Part shown: positions 20,491-31,698 of the stretch, one piece after another | Position numbering within the stretch: the first letter of the stretch is position 1 | Layout: every line of letters starts with the position of its first letter | Origin: Avibacterium gallinarum | Lineage (GTDB): Bacteria; Pseudomonadota; Gammaproteobacteria; Enterobacterales; Pasteurellaceae | Direction of reading: 5' to 3' | Length of the DNA stretch: 61,146 nucleotides | NCBI RefSeq assembly: GCF_002921135.1 | Contig: NZ_PQVJ01000020.1 | Location: forward strand, 1-61,146 | Position numbers and translations under genes: made by a program | The notes under the pieces: model-generated | What the model was told of the DNA's origin: nothing | Seen by the model: the letters and a program-made list of their open reading frames with translations, nothing else | The model's database searches: none

Positions 20491-21114
20491 ATGAACGTTG
20501 TATTAAAGAAAATGGTAAAGCTTACCGCCTTATTAGGGGCGATGATCTTGGCTTTGCCTGCACAAGCTAATACAGAAAACACTGAATTAAGCTATCAACC
20601 TACGTTAGAAAATCAGCGTAACCCCAATGAATACTGTGCGAAATGCCACAAATTAGAAGCCACTGATGAACAATCTGGCGGTGATTTACATTTTGGTAAA
20701 TTCCACGGTACGCACTTATCCAAAACAAATCCAAGCACAGGCAAGCCAATTACTTGTGTGAGCTGCCACGGTAATATTTCGGAAAATCACCGCCGTGGTG
20801 CAAAAGATGTAATGCGTTTTGAAAGCGATATTTTCTCTGACAAAAAACCAATGTTCTCTGTGCAAGAGCAAAATCAAGTTTGCTTCTCTTGCCACCGTCC
20901 TGAAAAATTGCGCGAGAAACTTTGGGCGCACGATGTCCACGCAATGAAATTGCCTTGTGCTGCGTGCCATACTTTGCACCCAGAAAAAGATGCAATGAAA
21001 GGCATTGAGAAAAAACAACGCGTTAAACTTTGCGTGGATTGTCACGGAGAACAACAAAAACGCAAAGCCTTAAAAGATCTTGACCCGACCAGCGAACAAA
21101 AGGATAACAAATGA
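20491..21114 (+). CDS. nrfB: Pentahaem cytochrome c NrfB, electron donor to NrfA
   Basis: Periplasmic electron carrier of 207 residues. A signal peptide (ending LPAQA) is followed by five CxxCH motifs: CAKCH, CVSCH, CFSCH, CAACH and CVDCH. In E. coli NrfB takes electrons from the NrfCD quinol dehydrogenase and passes them to NrfA. The stop overlaps the nrfC start by four bases (ATGA), so B, C and D are translationally linked. Confidence 0.95.
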   Translation: MNVVLKKMVKLTALLGAMILALPAQANTENTELSYQPTLENQRNPNEYCAKCHKLEATDEQSGGDLHFGKFHGTHLSKTNPSTGKPITCVSCHGNISENHRRGAKDVMRFESDIFSDKKPMFSVQEQNQVCFSCHRPEKLREKLWAHDVHAMKLPCAACHTLHPEKDAMKGIEKKQRVKLCVDCHGEQQKRKALKDLDPTSEQKDNK

Positions 21115-21788
21115 CAACTTGCTCACGCCGTAATTTTGTTTCTGGAATGGGCGCTTTGATCCTAATGACAGGAACAACAATTAAGTCAGTAGCACAAGAT
21201 AAGGCAGAAGAAAAGCCGATTCGTTATGCAATGTTGCACGATGAAACCGCTTGTATTGGTTGTACCGCTTGTATGGACGCGTGTCGTGAAACCAACCAAG
21301 TGCCAGAAGGCGTTTCACGTTTAGAAATTATTCGTAGCGAACCTTATGGCGAATTTCCTGACGTGAAATATGAGTTTTTCCGTCATTCGTGCCAGCATTG
21401 TACCAATGCACCTTGTGTTGCTGTGTGTCCAACAGGGGCTTCATATATTGATGCTTCCACTGGTATTGTTGATGTCAACAAAGATCTCTGTGTTGGCTGT
21501 CAATACTGTATTGCCGTATGCCCATATCGCGTGCGTTTTATTCACCCTGTGTATAAATCCGCCGATAAATGTAACTTCTGTCGCGATACGAATTTGGCAA
21601 AAGGCAAACAGCCAGCTTGTGTTGAAGCTTGTCCAACCAAAGCCCTAACCTTTGGTGATACCAACGATCCACAAAGTGAAATTTCTTTGAAACTGAAAGA
21701 AAAACAAACCTATCGTACAAAAGTTGAATTAGGTACAGATCCAAATCTTTACCACGTTCCAGCTAGAGCAGGGGAGATCAGACGATGA
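21111..21788 (+). CDS. nrfC: NrfC 4Fe-4S ferredoxin-type subunit
   Basis: Iron-sulfur subunit (225 residues) of the quinol dehydrogenase feeding NrfB. The N-terminus has a twin-arginine export signal (SRRNFVSGMGALIL). Four cluster motifs follow: CIGCTACMDAC, CQHCTNAPCVAVC, CVGCQYCIAVC and CNFC...CVEAC, as in DmsB/PhsB-type four-cluster proteins. It overlaps nrfD by four bases. The protein should be folded with its clusters in the cytoplasm and exported by Tat. Confidence 0.95.
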   Translation: MTTCSRRNFVSGMGALILMTGTTIKSVAQDKAEEKPIRYAMLHDETACIGCTACMDACRETNQVPEGVSRLEIIRSEPYGEFPDVKYEFFRHSCQHCTNAPCVAVCPTGASYIDASTGIVDVNKDLCVGCQYCIAVCPYRVRFIHPVYKSADKCNFCRDTNLAKGKQPACVEACPTKALTFGDTNDPQSEISLKLKEKQTYRTKVELGTDPNLYHVPARAGEIRR

Positions 21789-22747
21789 ACAGTCCATTTC
21801 ATTTCCCATCTTTAGTATGGGACGGGCCGATTGCGATTTATCTCTTTTTATTAGGGATTTCCGCAGGGGCAACAATGCTTGCGGTATTGTTAAAACGTGC
21901 AGGATTAGCAGGAGAACGCCCGGAAGAAAACAATATCTTAAAGGTTAATGCCTTGCTTGCACCGATTAGCATTACCATCGGTTTATTGCTATTGATTTTC
22001 CACTTAACCAAACCTTGGACATTCTGGTACTTAATGTTCAATTATCACCACACCTCAATTATGTCCGCAGGGGTGATGTTGTTCCAAGTGTATATGCTGT
22101 TCTTGGTATTATGGTTAGCGATTATCTTCAAATCACTGGTGTTGAGCCTTGTGAAGCGTTTTGTGCCGAAACTTGCAAATTTTGCAGAGAAAATCATTGA
22201 TATTGCTGTTAAATTCACTAATGCCATTGAGATCATTACTTTATTGCTCAGTGTAGCATTAGGGGCATATACGGGTTTCTTACTTTCAGCATTAGTGAGC
22301 TATCCAATGCTAAATAACCCTGTCTTGCCAGTGTTATTCTTGGCATCAGGTACGTCATCGGGCATTGCGGCATTGATTTTCTTCACCATTTTATGCACCA
22401 AAGAAAGCACTCATTCCAAAGGCTTAGCGTTCTTACATAAATTTGAACAGCCAGTAGTATTGATTGAAGCTTTCTTATTGTTCGCTTTCTTCTTTGGTTT
22501 ATACCTTGGTGGCGGACAAAAAACCGTGGCATTTCACACCGCACTTTCGGGTGGCTTCTGGGCGAATGTCTTCTGGATCGGCGTGGTAGGCATTGGGATT
22601 GTGTTACCCCTTTTACTCAACGCTGTTGCAGGTGAGAAGCTTAAACACCAAAAAGGCTTTATGCTGATTGTGGCCGGATTGGGTTTAATCGGGGTACTTT
22701 GCTTGCGTTACTTCATTTTATACGCAGGGCAAATGACTTTGGCCTAA
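21785..22747 (+). CDS. nrfD: NrfD polytopic membrane quinol-oxidising subunit
   Basis: Integral membrane protein of the NrfD/PsrC family, 320 residues with eight or nine hydrophobic segments. It anchors NrfC and oxidises menaquinol. Typical features are WDGPIAIYLFLLGISAGATMLA at the N-terminus and the conserved GxYTGFLLS stretch (GAYTGFLLSALVSYPMLNNP) midway. It is the last gene before a terminator, so the structural nrf operon is ABCD. Confidence 0.95.
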   Translation: MNSPFHFPSLVWDGPIAIYLFLLGISAGATMLAVLLKRAGLAGERPEENNILKVNALLAPISITIGLLLLIFHLTKPWTFWYLMFNYHHTSIMSAGVMLFQVYMLFLVLWLAIIFKSLVLSLVKRFVPKLANFAEKIIDIAVKFTNAIEIITLLLSVALGAYTGFLLSALVSYPMLNNPVLPVLFLASGTSSGIAALIFFTILCTKESTHSKGLAFLHKFEQPVVLIEAFLLFAFFFGLYLGGGQKTVAFHTALSGGFWANVFWIGVVGIGIVLPLLLNAVAGEKLKHQKGFMLIVAGLGLIGVLCLRYFILYAGQMTLA

Positions 22748-22770
22748 TCAAAACAATCAATGATTATCAG

Positions 22771-22798
22771 GGCGAACCAAGGTGTTCGCCTTTGTTTT
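22771..22798 (+). terminator. Intrinsic terminator after nrfD
   Basis: The arms GGCGAAC (22771-22777) and GTTCGCC (22784-22790) are followed by TTTGTTTT. The terminator separates nrfABCD from the cytochrome c maturation genes. Confidence 0.75.
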
Positions 22799-22997
22799 AA
22801 TGGCGTTTTTTGCTGTAAATCCCCTAATGGCAAAGGGAAAACTGACAAGAAAAGTCATTTGCAGAAATAAAGTGCGGTGCGTTTTTACGCATTTTTATCA
22901 CTGCTTGAATTGAGAATGAGATTGATGATTTTTCTGCATAACACAATGACATTGCTACGCATTTTCTCTAAAATACATAACAAATTAACCAACGAAT

Positions 22998-24923
22998 ATG
23001 ACAATGATCCCAGAACTTGCTTTTCTTGCTTTACTTTTTGCTCTTGTTTCCGCATTGCTGTTGGCGATTGTGCCGCATATTGGGATTAAACAAGGCAATC
23101 TGCGCCTGATTACATCGGCGTGGAATTTGAGTTATCTGTTTGGGATTTTTACCACTCTTTCTTTGTTTGGGCTAGCTTATTGCTTTGCGATTGATGATTT
23201 TTCCGTGCAATATGTGGCAGCGCATTCCAATTCTGCCTTACCACGATTTTTCAAAATTGCCGCTACTTGGGGCGGACACGAAGGCTCAATGCTGTTTTGG
23301 CTATTTTCGTTGGGATTATGGACAATGGCATTTGCCTTTTTTAGCCGTAAAATCGACCCCATTATTGCCAGCCGAACCCTGTCTATTTTAGGCTTGCTGT
23401 GTTTTGGCTTTGCGCTGTTTATCGTATTTTTCTCCAATCCTTTTGAGCGTTTATTTCCTAGCCCTTTGGAAGGGCGTGATCTTAATCCGATGCTGCAAGA
23501 TGTAGGGTTAATTTTTCACCCACCGTTGCTTTATTTGGGTTATGTAGGCTTTGCGGTGAATTTTGCTCTCACCCTTGCCACCTTGTTAAGCGGACATTTT
23601 GATGCCGCACTGGCTCGCTGGACACGTCCTTGGGTGCTGGTTTCTTGGTTCTTTTTAACCCTAGGCATAATGCTCGGCGCGTGGTGGGCATATTACGAGC
23701 TTGGTTGGGGCGGCTGGTGGTTCTGGGACCCAGTTGAAAACGCCTCATTAATGCCGTGGTTACTTGGGCTGGGGCTACTGCATAGTTTATCCGTGAGCGA
23801 ACAACGTGGCGTTTTCCATTATTGGACGATTTTATTTTCTCTGTTTGCCTTTGCGTTCAGTTTATTAGGTACGTTTATTGTGCGTTCGGGCGTGCTAACT
23901 TCTGTACACGCTTTTGCTATGGACGGAGAGCGGGGAATGGCGTTGTTAATGCTCTTTTTCTTGCTCACCACTTGCTCGCTCACCTTATTTGCGTTGAAAG
24001 TGAATGAGCGCCCAAGTGAAAATAGTGCGGTGCATTTTTCCTTTTTTTCTAAAGAAAGCCTAATGCTCATTGCCAATATTTTGGTGGCGGTCGCCACGGC
24101 AAGCGTATTTTTAGGCACATTTTATCCAATGCTATTTAGCACAATGGGCTGGGGTTCGATTTCCGTAGGCGCGCCTTACTTTAACACCATTTTCTTGCCT
24201 CTTATTGTGCTGGCATTGTTGGCGATGATTTTTGTCGTCAGTGCATTTTGGAAAAAAATCTACTGCACTTTGTTGCGCCGCAATGCCTTATTGCTAATTC
24301 CTGCCAGTGGACTTGCTTATGCAATGATCGCATTCACCATTCAAAATGATGAAACCTTACATTTTCAGGCCTTGCCTTTTGCGTTAATTAGCTTGGCGTT
24401 TTGGTTGCTTGGCGTTACCCTTTGGGGCGCGTGGCAATCCCTTTCCTTAAAGCGTTGGGCGATGGTGATCGCCCATTGTGGGTTAGCACTCACGGTAATT
24501 GGTGCGACAATGTCGAGCTATTTTGCCAGTGAAATTGGCGTGCGTTTATCGCCTAATCAAAGCCAAATGCTCAACGGCTATGCGTTTCACTACCTTGGTT
24601 TTCGTAATGAACTCGGGCCGAATTACACCAGCGAAGTGGCACAATTTGAGATAACAAAAAACGGAGAAAAAATCACCGCACTTTATCCTGAACGCCGTTA
24701 TTACGAAGTGCGCACGATGAATATGTCGGAAGTGGGGCTATATTGGAACTTGCTTGGCGATATTTATATTGTAATGGGTGATAAACTTGGCGCGGGCGAA
24801 TTTTCGTTCCGTCTGCATTACAAGCCTTTTGTGCGCTGGCTGTGGATTGGCGCAACTTTAATGGCGTTTGGTGCATTATTGAGTGCCTTTGCCTTACGCA
24901 CAAGGAGAGCGAAAGATGAATAG
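22998..24923 (+). CDS. nrfE: CcmF/NrfE-family haem lyase subunit
   Basis: Large polytopic membrane protein (641 residues, about 14-15 segments) that attaches haem to apocytochrome c. The periplasmic WWD motif is clear ([19 protein letters not shown]), with conserved histidine regions [25 protein letters not shown] and [10 protein letters not shown] on the periplasmic side. Its length is nearer CcmF (about 647) than E. coli NrfE (about 552). Location just after nrfABCD suggests NrfE-like service of the CWTCK haem of NrfA, but no ccmABCDE is present in the window and general CcmF function is equally possible. The ribosome site is poor; Met3 is an alternative start. Confidence 0.88.
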   Translation: MTMIPELAFLALLFALVSALLLAIVPHIGIKQGNLRLITSAWNLSYLFGIFTTLSLFGLAYCFAIDDFSVQYVAAHSNSALPRFFKIAATWGGHEGSMLFWLFSLGLWTMAFAFFSRKIDPIIASRTLSILGLLCFGFALFIVFFSNPFERLFPSPLEGRDLNPMLQDVGLIFHPPLLYLGYVGFAVNFALTLATLLSGHFDAALARWTRPWVLVSWFFLTLGIMLGAWWAYYELGWGGWWFWDPVENASLMPWLLGLGLLHSLSVSEQRGVFHYWTILFSLFAFAFSLLGTFIVRSGVLTSVHAFAMDGERGMALLMLFFLLTTCSLTLFALKVNERPSENSAVHFSFFSKESLMLIANILVAVATASVFLGTFYPMLFSTMGWGSISVGAPYFNTIFLPLIVLALLAMIFVVSAFWKKIYCTLLRRNALLLIPASGLAYAMIAFTIQNDETLHFQALPFALISLAFWLLGVTLWGAWQSLSLKRWAMVIAHCGLALTVIGATMSSYFASEIGVRLSPNQSQMLNGYAFHYLGFRNELGPNYTSEVAQFEITKNGEKITALYPERRYYEVRTMNMSEVGLYWNLLGDIYIVMGDKLGAGEFSFRLHYKPFVRWLWIGATLMAFGALLSAFALRTRRAKDE

Positions 24924-25512
24924 AAAAATCATTGTATTTTTACCCTTATTCTTGATCATTGCAGTCTGTGGTCTTTTGCTGCTAGGGCTGCATAATGATC
25001 CGAAAAAAATAGCGTCCGCGTTAATTGGCAAGCCCGTGCCTGAATTTTATCAAAGCGATCTGCTTGAGCCTGAAATCAATGTGAGCAATGCATCTTTACC
25101 GAAAGAAACTTATCTCATTAATGTATGGGGCAGTTGGTGTGCCTATTGCAAGCAAGAACACGCCTTTTTGATGCGCTTGCAACAACAGGGCGTGCCGATT
25201 GTGGGGCTAAATTATCGGGATAAACGGCAAAATGCCTGGCTAATGTTGCAGGAAATGGGTAATCCTTTTCATCAGGTGATTGATGATAGCAAAGGCTTAT
25301 TTGCAATGAAATTGGGCGTGGACGGCGCGCCAGAAACCTATTTGGTTGATGCCAATGGCATTATTCGTTATCGCTATTCAGGCCCGTTGGATCAGCAAAT
25401 TTGGCAACAAGAATTTCTGCCCTTATGGCAAAAATTGGCAAAAAATGCACCGCACTTAGCGTTGCAAGAAACAGCTAAGCAAGAAACGGCTAAACAGGAA
25501 GGAAAAGAATGA
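24916..25512 (+). CDS. dsbE: DsbE/CcmG-type thiol:disulfide interchange protein
   Basis: Membrane-anchored periplasmic thioredoxin that keeps apocytochrome haem-binding cysteines reduced. The start at 24916 has AAGGAG eight bases upstream and overlaps the nrfE stop by eight bases. The 198-residue product has one N-terminal membrane segment (about 5-25), the active site [12 protein letters not shown], and the CcmG-type [15 protein letters not shown] with its cis-proline. The C-terminal tail carries a short direct repeat of ETAKQE. It overlaps the next gene by four bases. Confidence 0.92.
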   Translation: MNRKIIVFLPLFLIIAVCGLLLLGLHNDPKKIASALIGKPVPEFYQSDLLEPEINVSNASLPKETYLINVWGSWCAYCKQEHAFLMRLQQQGVPIVGLNYRDKRQNAWLMLQEMGNPFHQVIDDSKGLFAMKLGVDGAPETYLVDANGIIRYRYSGPLDQQIWQQEFLPLWQKLAKNAPHLALQETAKQETAKQEGKE

Positions 25513-25979
25513 AAAAGTGGTGGTTAGTCGTCATAACATTTTTCGCAATCAGCCAACTGGCTCAGGCAGAAATGGTGGATACCTTTGAATTTAGCAACCC
25601 TGCCGAGCGCACCCGAGCCGTAGCCTTGGCGAAATCCCTGCGTTGCCCACAATGCCAAAATCAAAACTTGGTAGAATCCAATTCGCCCATTGCTTATGAT
25701 CTGCGTATTGAAGTGTATAAAATGGTGGAAGCTGGCAGCAGCAACGAGCAAATTATTGACGTGATGACGAACCGCTTCGGTGATTTCGTGCGTTATAATC
25801 CGCCAGTGAAATCCACCACCCTGTTATTGTGGGGCTTGCCTTTCTTCTTGCTATTGCTTGGCGCACTGGCAATGTGGCGAATGTTGCGTGTGAAACAAAA
25901 ACCAAAAAATTTAGCGCTCAGTGCAGAGCAACAACAAGCATTAAATAATTTATTAGCCAAAACGGATAAATCAGAATGA
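25509..25979 (+). CDS. nrfF: NrfF/CcmH-family cytochrome c maturation thioredox protein
   Basis: A 156-residue protein with a signal peptide (ending LAQA), the signature [23 protein letters not shown] whose CxxC reduces apocytochrome cysteines, and one C-terminal membrane helix ([19 protein letters not shown]). This is the N-terminal-domain type of CcmH, called NrfF when it serves NrfA. It overlaps dsbE and nrfG by four bases each, so nrfE-dsbE-nrfF-nrfG is a tightly coupled operon. Confidence 0.92.
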   Translation: MKKWWLVVITFFAISQLAQAEMVDTFEFSNPAERTRAVALAKSLRCPQCQNQNLVESNSPIAYDLRIEVYKMVEAGSSNEQIIDVMTNRFGDFVRYNPPVKSTTLLLWGLPFFLLLLGALAMWRMLRVKQKPKNLALSAEQQQALNNLLAKTDKSE

Positions 25980-26848
25980 CTTTTTTCATCGGCGTAGTCC
26001 TTTTACTCTTGATTAGCCTTGGGCTTTGGTTGCCTTTAGGGCGCGGAATAAATTGGCAGAAAAATTATCGCCAACAGCAAAATATCGCTCTTTATCAGCA
26101 GCAAATGAAAGGTCAGCTTGATCCCGAATTAGCGCAAGAATTTGCCCAACGTTTGCTTGATGATGAAAAACAGCTCGAAAAACAACCGCACTTTGTGATG
26201 GCTTCAACATTGAAAAGCCGTCCTTATTTTGTGGCGTTGAGCCTATTATTGATTGCGTTGCCTATGGGATATTATTTTTCCCTTGATCGCTTTTCTGCTG
26301 AACAGCAACATCAGCAACAACTTCAAGCAAAACAAGCGATTACAACGCAATCTACAGATTCCTTTGCGGAATCATTTAATGAGCAAAGTGCGGGGCAAAA
26401 AAATGAAACTTATGTGGAAAAAATTGAGCAACGTTTACGCCAAAATCCCAACAACAGTGAGGCTTGGATCGAGTTAGGGCAGGCTTATATGCAAAATAAT
26501 GAGTTCGATAATGCCTTGGTCGCTTATTCTTATGCCGATCGCTTAACAGGCGGAAAACCCGCAATTTTAGGCTTAGCGGCAAATGCGTTGTATCAAAAAG
26601 CAGGGCAAAAAATCACCCCGCAGGTGCAAGCAATGCTTGAACAAGCGCTCTCGCAAGATCCGAAAGAAGCATCGAGTTTATCGCTGTTAGCTGGAGAAGC
26701 CTTTGTACAAACGGATTACCCCAAAGCCATTACCCTTTGGCAAAAGGTGCTAGATTCGGATAAATCGGGGATCGATCGGCGCACTATTATTCAAAGTATG
26801 CAAATGGCAGAAATGTTACAAAACGCCAAAAAAGGAGCCGCGCAATGA
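25976..26848 (+). CDS. nrfG: NrfG/CcmI-family TPR protein of the haem lyase
   Basis: Apocytochrome chaperone, 290 residues. Two membrane helices (about 2-18 and 79-97) flank a cytoplasmic part, as in CcmI, and are followed by a periplasmic TPR domain (about 145-285; e.g. NNSEAWIELGQAYMQNNEFDNALVAYSYADRL). Such domains bind the C-terminal helix of the apocytochrome. E. coli NrfG is shorter (about 198) and lacks the two-helix arrangement, so this is nearer to CcmI in build. Confidence 0.88.
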   Translation: MTFFIGVVLLLLISLGLWLPLGRGINWQKNYRQQQNIALYQQQMKGQLDPELAQEFAQRLLDDEKQLEKQPHFVMASTLKSRPYFVALSLLLIALPMGYYFSLDRFSAEQQHQQQLQAKQAITTQSTDSFAESFNEQSAGQKNETYVEKIEQRLRQNPNNSEAWIELGQAYMQNNEFDNALVAYSYADRLTGGKPAILGLAANALYQKAGQKITPQVQAMLEQALSQDPKEASSLSLLAGEAFVQTDYPKAITLWQKVLDSDKSGIDRRTIIQSMQMAEMLQNAKKGAAQ

Positions 26849-28044
26849 CACCTTATTTTTCTGATACGCTGATTATTGGCGCAGGAGCAGCAGGGCTGTT
26901 TTGTGCTGGTCAGCTTGGCAAGCAAGGCAAACAGGTTGCGGTTTTAGATAGCGGTAAAAAAGTGGGACGGAAGATTTTGATGTCGGGCGGTGGCTTTTGT
27001 AATTTCACTAATTTAGAGGTTACACCACAGCATTATCTTTCGCACAATCCTCATTTTGTGAAATCTGCCTTAGCGCGTTTTACCCAATGGGATTTTATCG
27101 CCTTAGTGGCGGAATATGGCATTGCTTATCACGAAAAAGAACTCGGGCAGTTGTTTTGTGATGAAAGCGCGCAACAGATTGTGGATTTATTGCTTGCGGA
27201 ATGTGCGAAATATCAGGTTAATATTCAGTTACGCCAGCATATAGAACAAGTTTTCGCCTTGGAAAACGGTGGTTTTGCCGTGCAAGCGAACGGACAAACT
27301 TGGCATTGTCATCAGCTTGTGGTGGCAACAGGTGGGCTTTCAATGCCTGCTTTAGGTGCTTCCCCTTTGGGCTATCAAATTGCTGAACAGTTTGGCTTGG
27401 GCGTGATCCCACCGCGTGCGTCCCTTGTGCCATTCCGTTGGCGAGAAACAGAGCAATTTTACACCGCACTTGCCGGCGTTTCTTTGCCTGTGCGTGTGAG
27501 CGCTGAAAATGGGCAGTCTTTCTTCAATCAGTTATTGTTTACCCACCGTGGTATTTCTGGGCCAGCGATCTTACAAATTTCTAATTATTGGCAACCGAAT
27601 GAATGGGTGGAAGTGGATTTATTACCAAATCAATCCATTGGCGATTATTTGCAGGAATTACGCCAAACTTCGCCGAAATTGCAGTTAAAAACCGCATTAT
27701 CACGCGTTCTGCCAACGAAATTAGTGGAGCTTTGGCAAGAACGTGAGATGATCCCAACGGAAACCTTGGCGAATTTAAGCAAAGTGCGGTTGGAAAATTT
27801 AGAAAATTTCATTCATCATTGGAAAATTTTCCCTAATGGCACGGAGGGCTATCGAACCGCAGAAGTCACAATGGGCGGTGTGGATACGCACGAAATTTCG
27901 TCAAAAACAATGGAAAGTAATAAAGTCAAAGGGCTGTATTTTATTGGTGAAGTGCTAGATGTAACCGGCTGGCTTGGTGGTTATAACTTCCAATGGGCGT
28001 GGAGTTCCGCTTATGCCTGCGCAAGCCATATTGCCAGTTTATAG
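26845..28044 (+). CDS. BaiN/HI0933/YhiN-family FAD-dependent flavoprotein
   Basis: A 399-residue flavoprotein. The N-terminal dinucleotide-binding motif is TLIIGAGAAGLFCAGQLGKQG, followed by the family signature GRKILMSGGGFCNFTN, a second ATGGLSMPALGASP, and the C-terminal FAD motif GLYFIGEVLDVTGWLGGYNFQWAWSSAYACA. The family is widespread; some members reduce unsaturated compounds, but no physiological substrate is settled. It overlaps nrfG by four bases, so it is co-transcribed with the cytochrome maturation genes, which may be incidental. Confidence 0.92.
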   Translation: MTPYFSDTLIIGAGAAGLFCAGQLGKQGKQVAVLDSGKKVGRKILMSGGGFCNFTNLEVTPQHYLSHNPHFVKSALARFTQWDFIALVAEYGIAYHEKELGQLFCDESAQQIVDLLLAECAKYQVNIQLRQHIEQVFALENGGFAVQANGQTWHCHQLVVATGGLSMPALGASPLGYQIAEQFGLGVIPPRASLVPFRWRETEQFYTALAGVSLPVRVSAENGQSFFNQLLFTHRGISGPAILQISNYWQPNEWVEVDLLPNQSIGDYLQELRQTSPKLQLKTALSRVLPTKLVELWQEREMIPTETLANLSKVRLENLENFIHHWKIFPNGTEGYRTAEVTMGGVDTHEISSKTMESNKVKGLYFIGEVLDVTGWLGGYNFQWAWSSAYACASHIASL

Positions 28045-28164
28045 GCTAATTTCGTACTTTTATTACCCGCAAAAAGAAATTTGATCCGCGCTAAAATCTC
28101 GTTAAAATGGCAGGCTAATTTTCCTTTTTCATCTCATCAATAGCAAAATAACAAGGATTTTTTT

Positions 28165-31100
28165 ATGTCAGAACCGCGTTTCGTGCATTTGCGTGTGCAT
28201 AGCGATTTTTCAATGATTAATGGTATTGCGAAAGTAAAACCGTTGGTCAAAGCCTGCGTGGAAAACGAAATGGTGGCAATGGCATTGACGGATTTCACCA
28301 ATTTCTGCGGTTTGGTGCGATTTTATGGCGAAGCTCTTGGCTCAGGGGTGAAGCCCATTGTTGGGGCTGATGTGCTGGTGAAAAGCGATTTGCTCGGTGA
28401 TGAACATTTTGAACTCACCTTGCTTGCGAAAAATAACACGGGCTATCACAACATCACCCTATTATTATCCAAAGCGTATGAACGGGGTTACACGGATTTA
28501 CCCTATATCGATCAGCAATGGCTGGTGGAACACCGCGAAGGCTTGATTATTCTTTCTGGCGGGCGCAATGGTGATGTGGGGAAAAAATTACTGAAAAATA
28601 ATCCTGCGGATGTCGAAAGTGCGGTGCGTTTTTATCAAGAATTTTTTCCTGATCATTTTTATTTGAGCCTTTGCCGCACAGGCCGTCCTGAAGAAGAACG
28701 CTATATTCAAGCCGCCCTAAAATTGGCAGAAAAACATCATATTCCCCTTGTGGCAACCAATGATGTGTGCTTTTTGTCTTCCGAAGATTTTGAGGCGCAC
28801 GAGATCCGCGTTGCGATTCACGACAGCTACACTTTAGATGATCCAAAACGTCCAAAATTATACAGCGATCAGCAATATTTCCGTACTGAAGAGGAAATGT
28901 GCGAATTATTTGCCGATATTCCCACCGCACTGGCGAATACCGTACAAATCGCCAAACGTTGTAATGTAACAATTCGTTTGGGCGAATATTTCTTACCAAA
29001 ATTTCCCACCGGGGATCTCAGCACAGAAGATTATTTGGTGCAAAAATCCCGTGAGGGCTTGGAAGAGCGCTTAGCCTTTTTATTCCCCGATGAAAAAGAG
29101 CGGGCGGAAAAACGCAAGGAATATGATGAGCGCTTGCAAGTTGAGCTAGATGTGATTAACCAAATGGGTTTCCCTGGTTACTTCTTAATCGTAATGGAGT
29201 TTATCCAGTGGTCGAAAGATAATGATATTCCTGTTGGCCCGGGGCGTGGTTCTGGGGCGGGATCGTTGGTGGCTTATGCGTTGAAGATCACCGATCTTGA
29301 TCCCCTTGAATTTGATTTACTTTTCGAGCGTTTCTTAAATCCAGAACGGGTATCAATGCCCGATTTTGACGTGGATTTCTGTATGGACGGGCGAGATCGC
29401 GTGATTGAACACGTTGCGGAAACTTACGGACGTGGCGCGGTGTCGCAGATTATCACCTTTGGTACGATGGCTGCTAAGGCGGTAATCCGAGATGTGGGGC
29501 GTGTGCTTGGACACCCTTATAGCTTCGTGGATCGCATTTCCAAATTAGTGCCACCCGATCCGGGAATGACCTTAGCCAAAGCCTTTGAAGCTGAACCTCG
29601 CTTACCTGAAATTTATGAAAGCGATGAAGAAGTCAAAGCCTTAATTGATATGGCGCGCAAGCTCGAAGGGGTAACCCGTAACGCAGGGAAACACGCTGGG
29701 GGGGTGGTGATTTCCCCGGGGCTGATTACAGATTTTTCACCGCTCTATTGTGATAGTGAGGGCAAACACCCTGTTACTCATTTTGATAAAAATGATGTGG
29801 AATATGCAGGGCTAGTGAAGTTTGACTTCTTGGGGCTGCGTACCCTAACCATCATCAAATGGGCATTGGATATGATTAACACGCGCCTTGCTAAAGAGGG
29901 CAAGCCGTTAGTGGACATTAATCGCATACCCCTTGATGATCCGCAATCTTTCCAAGTGTTACTCAATGCCGAAACAACCGCGGTGTTCCAGCTAGAGTCG
30001 CGCGGAATGAAAGATTTGATCAAACGCCTAAAACCAGACTGTTTTGAAGATATTATCGCGTTGGTGGCGTTATTCCGCCCAGGGCCATTGCAATCGGGAA
30101 TGGTGGATAACTTTATTCGCCGTAAACACGGTGAAGAAGAAATTTCCTACCCTGATGCGGAATATCAGCACATTTTGCTTAAACCGATTTTAGAGCCAAC
30201 TTACGGCATTATTTTGTATCAAGAGCAAGTAATGCAAATTGCTCAGGTGCTAGCAGGTTATACGCTCGGCGGCGCGGATTTATTACGCCGTGCAATGGGG
30301 AAAAAGAAACCAGAAGAAATGGCGAAACAGCGCTCGGTGTTTGAAGAAGGGGCAATTAAAAACGGCATTGATGGCACCCTTGCAATGAAAATTTTCGATT
30401 TGGTGGAAAAATTTGCAGGCTACGGCTTTAATAAATCTCACTCCGCCGCTTATGCCTTGGTTTCTTACCAAACACTTTGGCTCAAAGCCCATTATCCTGC
30501 GGAATTTATGGCAGCGGTAATGACTTCTGAAATGGATAACACAGAAAAAATCGTTGGGCTATACGATGAATGTTTGCGTATGGGCTTAACGGTTACGCCA
30601 CCAGATATTAATACAGGGAAACACCATTTCAGCGTGAATGATAATGGTGAGATCGTTTATGGAATTGGGGCGATTAAAGGGGTGGGGGAAGGCCCGATTG
30701 AAGCCTTGATTTCTGCGCGTGAGCAAGGAGGCATTTTTAAAGATTTATTCGATCTTTGCGCCAGAGTGGATTTAAAGAAAATTAACCGCCGCACTTTTGA
30801 AAGCCTGATAATGTCAGGTGCATTTGATAAATTAGGTCCACACCGTGCCGCGCTGGCAAAAAATTTAGAAGATGCGCTCAAAGCCTCCGATCAATATGCT
30901 AAAAATGAAGCCATCGGGCAGGGGGATATGTTTGGCGTGCTAACTGAAACGCCAGAAGAAGTGGAGCAGGCTTATGCGAAAACACCACGTTGGAGCGAAA
31001 AACAAATTTTAGACGGCGAACGGGAAACCCTTGGGCTTTATTTAAGCAGCCACCCGATTAGCCCTTATTTAAAAGAGATCGCCCATTACAGCTCAACAAG

Positions 31101-31641
31101 GCTAAAAGATCTTGTGCCAAATTATCGTGGACAAATTAGCACAACTTGCGGTTTAGTGGTGAGTTCGCGTGTGGCGATCACGAAAAAAGGCAACCGCTTA
31201 GGCATTGCCACCTTAGATGACCGCTCGGGGCGTTTAGATCTCACGTTATTCGGTGAGAGCCTAGATCGTTTTGGTGAAAAATTGCAGAAAGACACCATTG
31301 TAATTGCTTCAGGACAAGTGAGTTTTGATGATTTTTCACAAGGCTTAAAAATGTCTGTGCGAGAATTAATGACTCTTGACGAAGCACGCAGTCGCTACGC
31401 CAAAAGTCTGGCAATTTGCTTAACACAAGAACAGCTTTCACCACATTTTATTAAGCAATTTAAAGAGACTCTTAGCCCATATAGCGGCGGTGCGTTACCC
31501 ATTAATATTTATTATCAAAGCCCGCAAGGGCGTGCTTTAGTGAAACTCGGCGTGCAGTGGTCAGTGAACCCAAGTGATGAATTGATTAATACGCTAGTGG
31601 AAATGCTAGGCGAAAGTGCGGTGGAAATTGAGTTTAAATAA
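28165..31641 (+). CDS. dnaE: DNA polymerase III alpha subunit
   Basis: Catalytic subunit of the replicative polymerase, 1158 residues, normal for the family. The PHP domain is at the N-terminus ([19 protein letters not shown]), the C-family catalytic aspartates lie in [15 protein letters not shown], followed by the finger domain, helix-hairpin-helix and an OB-fold domain ([21 protein letters not shown]). An AAGGA site precedes the ATG. In E. coli dnaE follows rnhB and lpxB; here it is 11 kb upstream of pyrH and away from rnhB, at 52.9 kb. Confidence 0.97.
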   Translation: MSEPRFVHLRVHSDFSMINGIAKVKPLVKACVENEMVAMALTDFTNFCGLVRFYGEALGSGVKPIVGADVLVKSDLLGDEHFELTLLAKNNTGYHNITLLLSKAYERGYTDLPYIDQQWLVEHREGLIILSGGRNGDVGKKLLKNNPADVESAVRFYQEFFPDHFYLSLCRTGRPEEERYIQAALKLAEKHHIPLVATNDVCFLSSEDFEAHEIRVAIHDSYTLDDPKRPKLYSDQQYFRTEEEMCELFADIPTALANTVQIAKRCNVTIRLGEYFLPKFPTGDLSTEDYLVQKSREGLEERLAFLFPDEKERAEKRKEYDERLQVELDVINQMGFPGYFLIVMEFIQWSKDNDIPVGPGRGSGAGSLVAYALKITDLDPLEFDLLFERFLNPERVSMPDFDVDFCMDGRDRVIEHVAETYGRGAVSQIITFGTMAAKAVIRDVGRVLGHPYSFVDRISKLVPPDPGMTLAKAFEAEPRLPEIYESDEEVKALIDMARKLEGVTRNAGKHAGGVVISPGLITDFSPLYCDSEGKHPVTHFDKNDVEYAGLVKFDFLGLRTLTIIKWALDMINTRLAKEGKPLVDINRIPLDDPQSFQVLLNAETTAVFQLESRGMKDLIKRLKPDCFEDIIALVALFRPGPLQSGMVDNFIRRKHGEEEISYPDAEYQHILLKPILEPTYGIILYQEQVMQIAQVLAGYTLGGADLLRRAMGKKKPEEMAKQRSVFEEGAIKNGIDGTLAMKIFDLVEKFAGYGFNKSHSAAYALVSYQTLWLKAHYPAEFMAAVMTSEMDNTEKIVGLYDECLRMGLTVTPPDINTGKHHFSVNDNGEIVYGIGAIKGVGEGPIEALISAREQGGIFKDLFDLCARVDLKKINRRTFESLIMSGAFDKLGPHRAALAKNLEDALKASDQYAKNEAIGQGDMFGVLTETPEEVEQAYAKTPRWSEKQILDGERETLGLYLSSHPISPYLKEIAHYSSTRLKDLVPNYRGQISTTCGLVVSSRVAITKKGNRLGIATLDDRSGRLDLTLFGESLDRFGEKLQKDTIVIASGQVSFDDFSQGLKMSVRELMTLDEARSRYAKSLAICLTQEQLSPHFIKQFKETLSPYSGGALPINIYYQSPQGRALVKLGVQWSVNPSDELINTLVEMLGESAVEIEFK

Positions 31642-31658
31642 TTGAAATATAAAAATAA

Positions 31659-31688
31659 AATAAGGCGGAACAAACCGCCTTATTTTTT
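31659..31688. terminator. Bidirectional terminator between dnaE and sdaA
   Basis: The ten-base arms AATAAGGCGG (31659-31668) and CCGCCTTATT (31675-31684) enclose six bases and are flanked by A on the left and T on the right, so the hairpin can serve both converging genes. Confidence 0.85.
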
Positions 31689-31698
31689 CGCTACAAAT

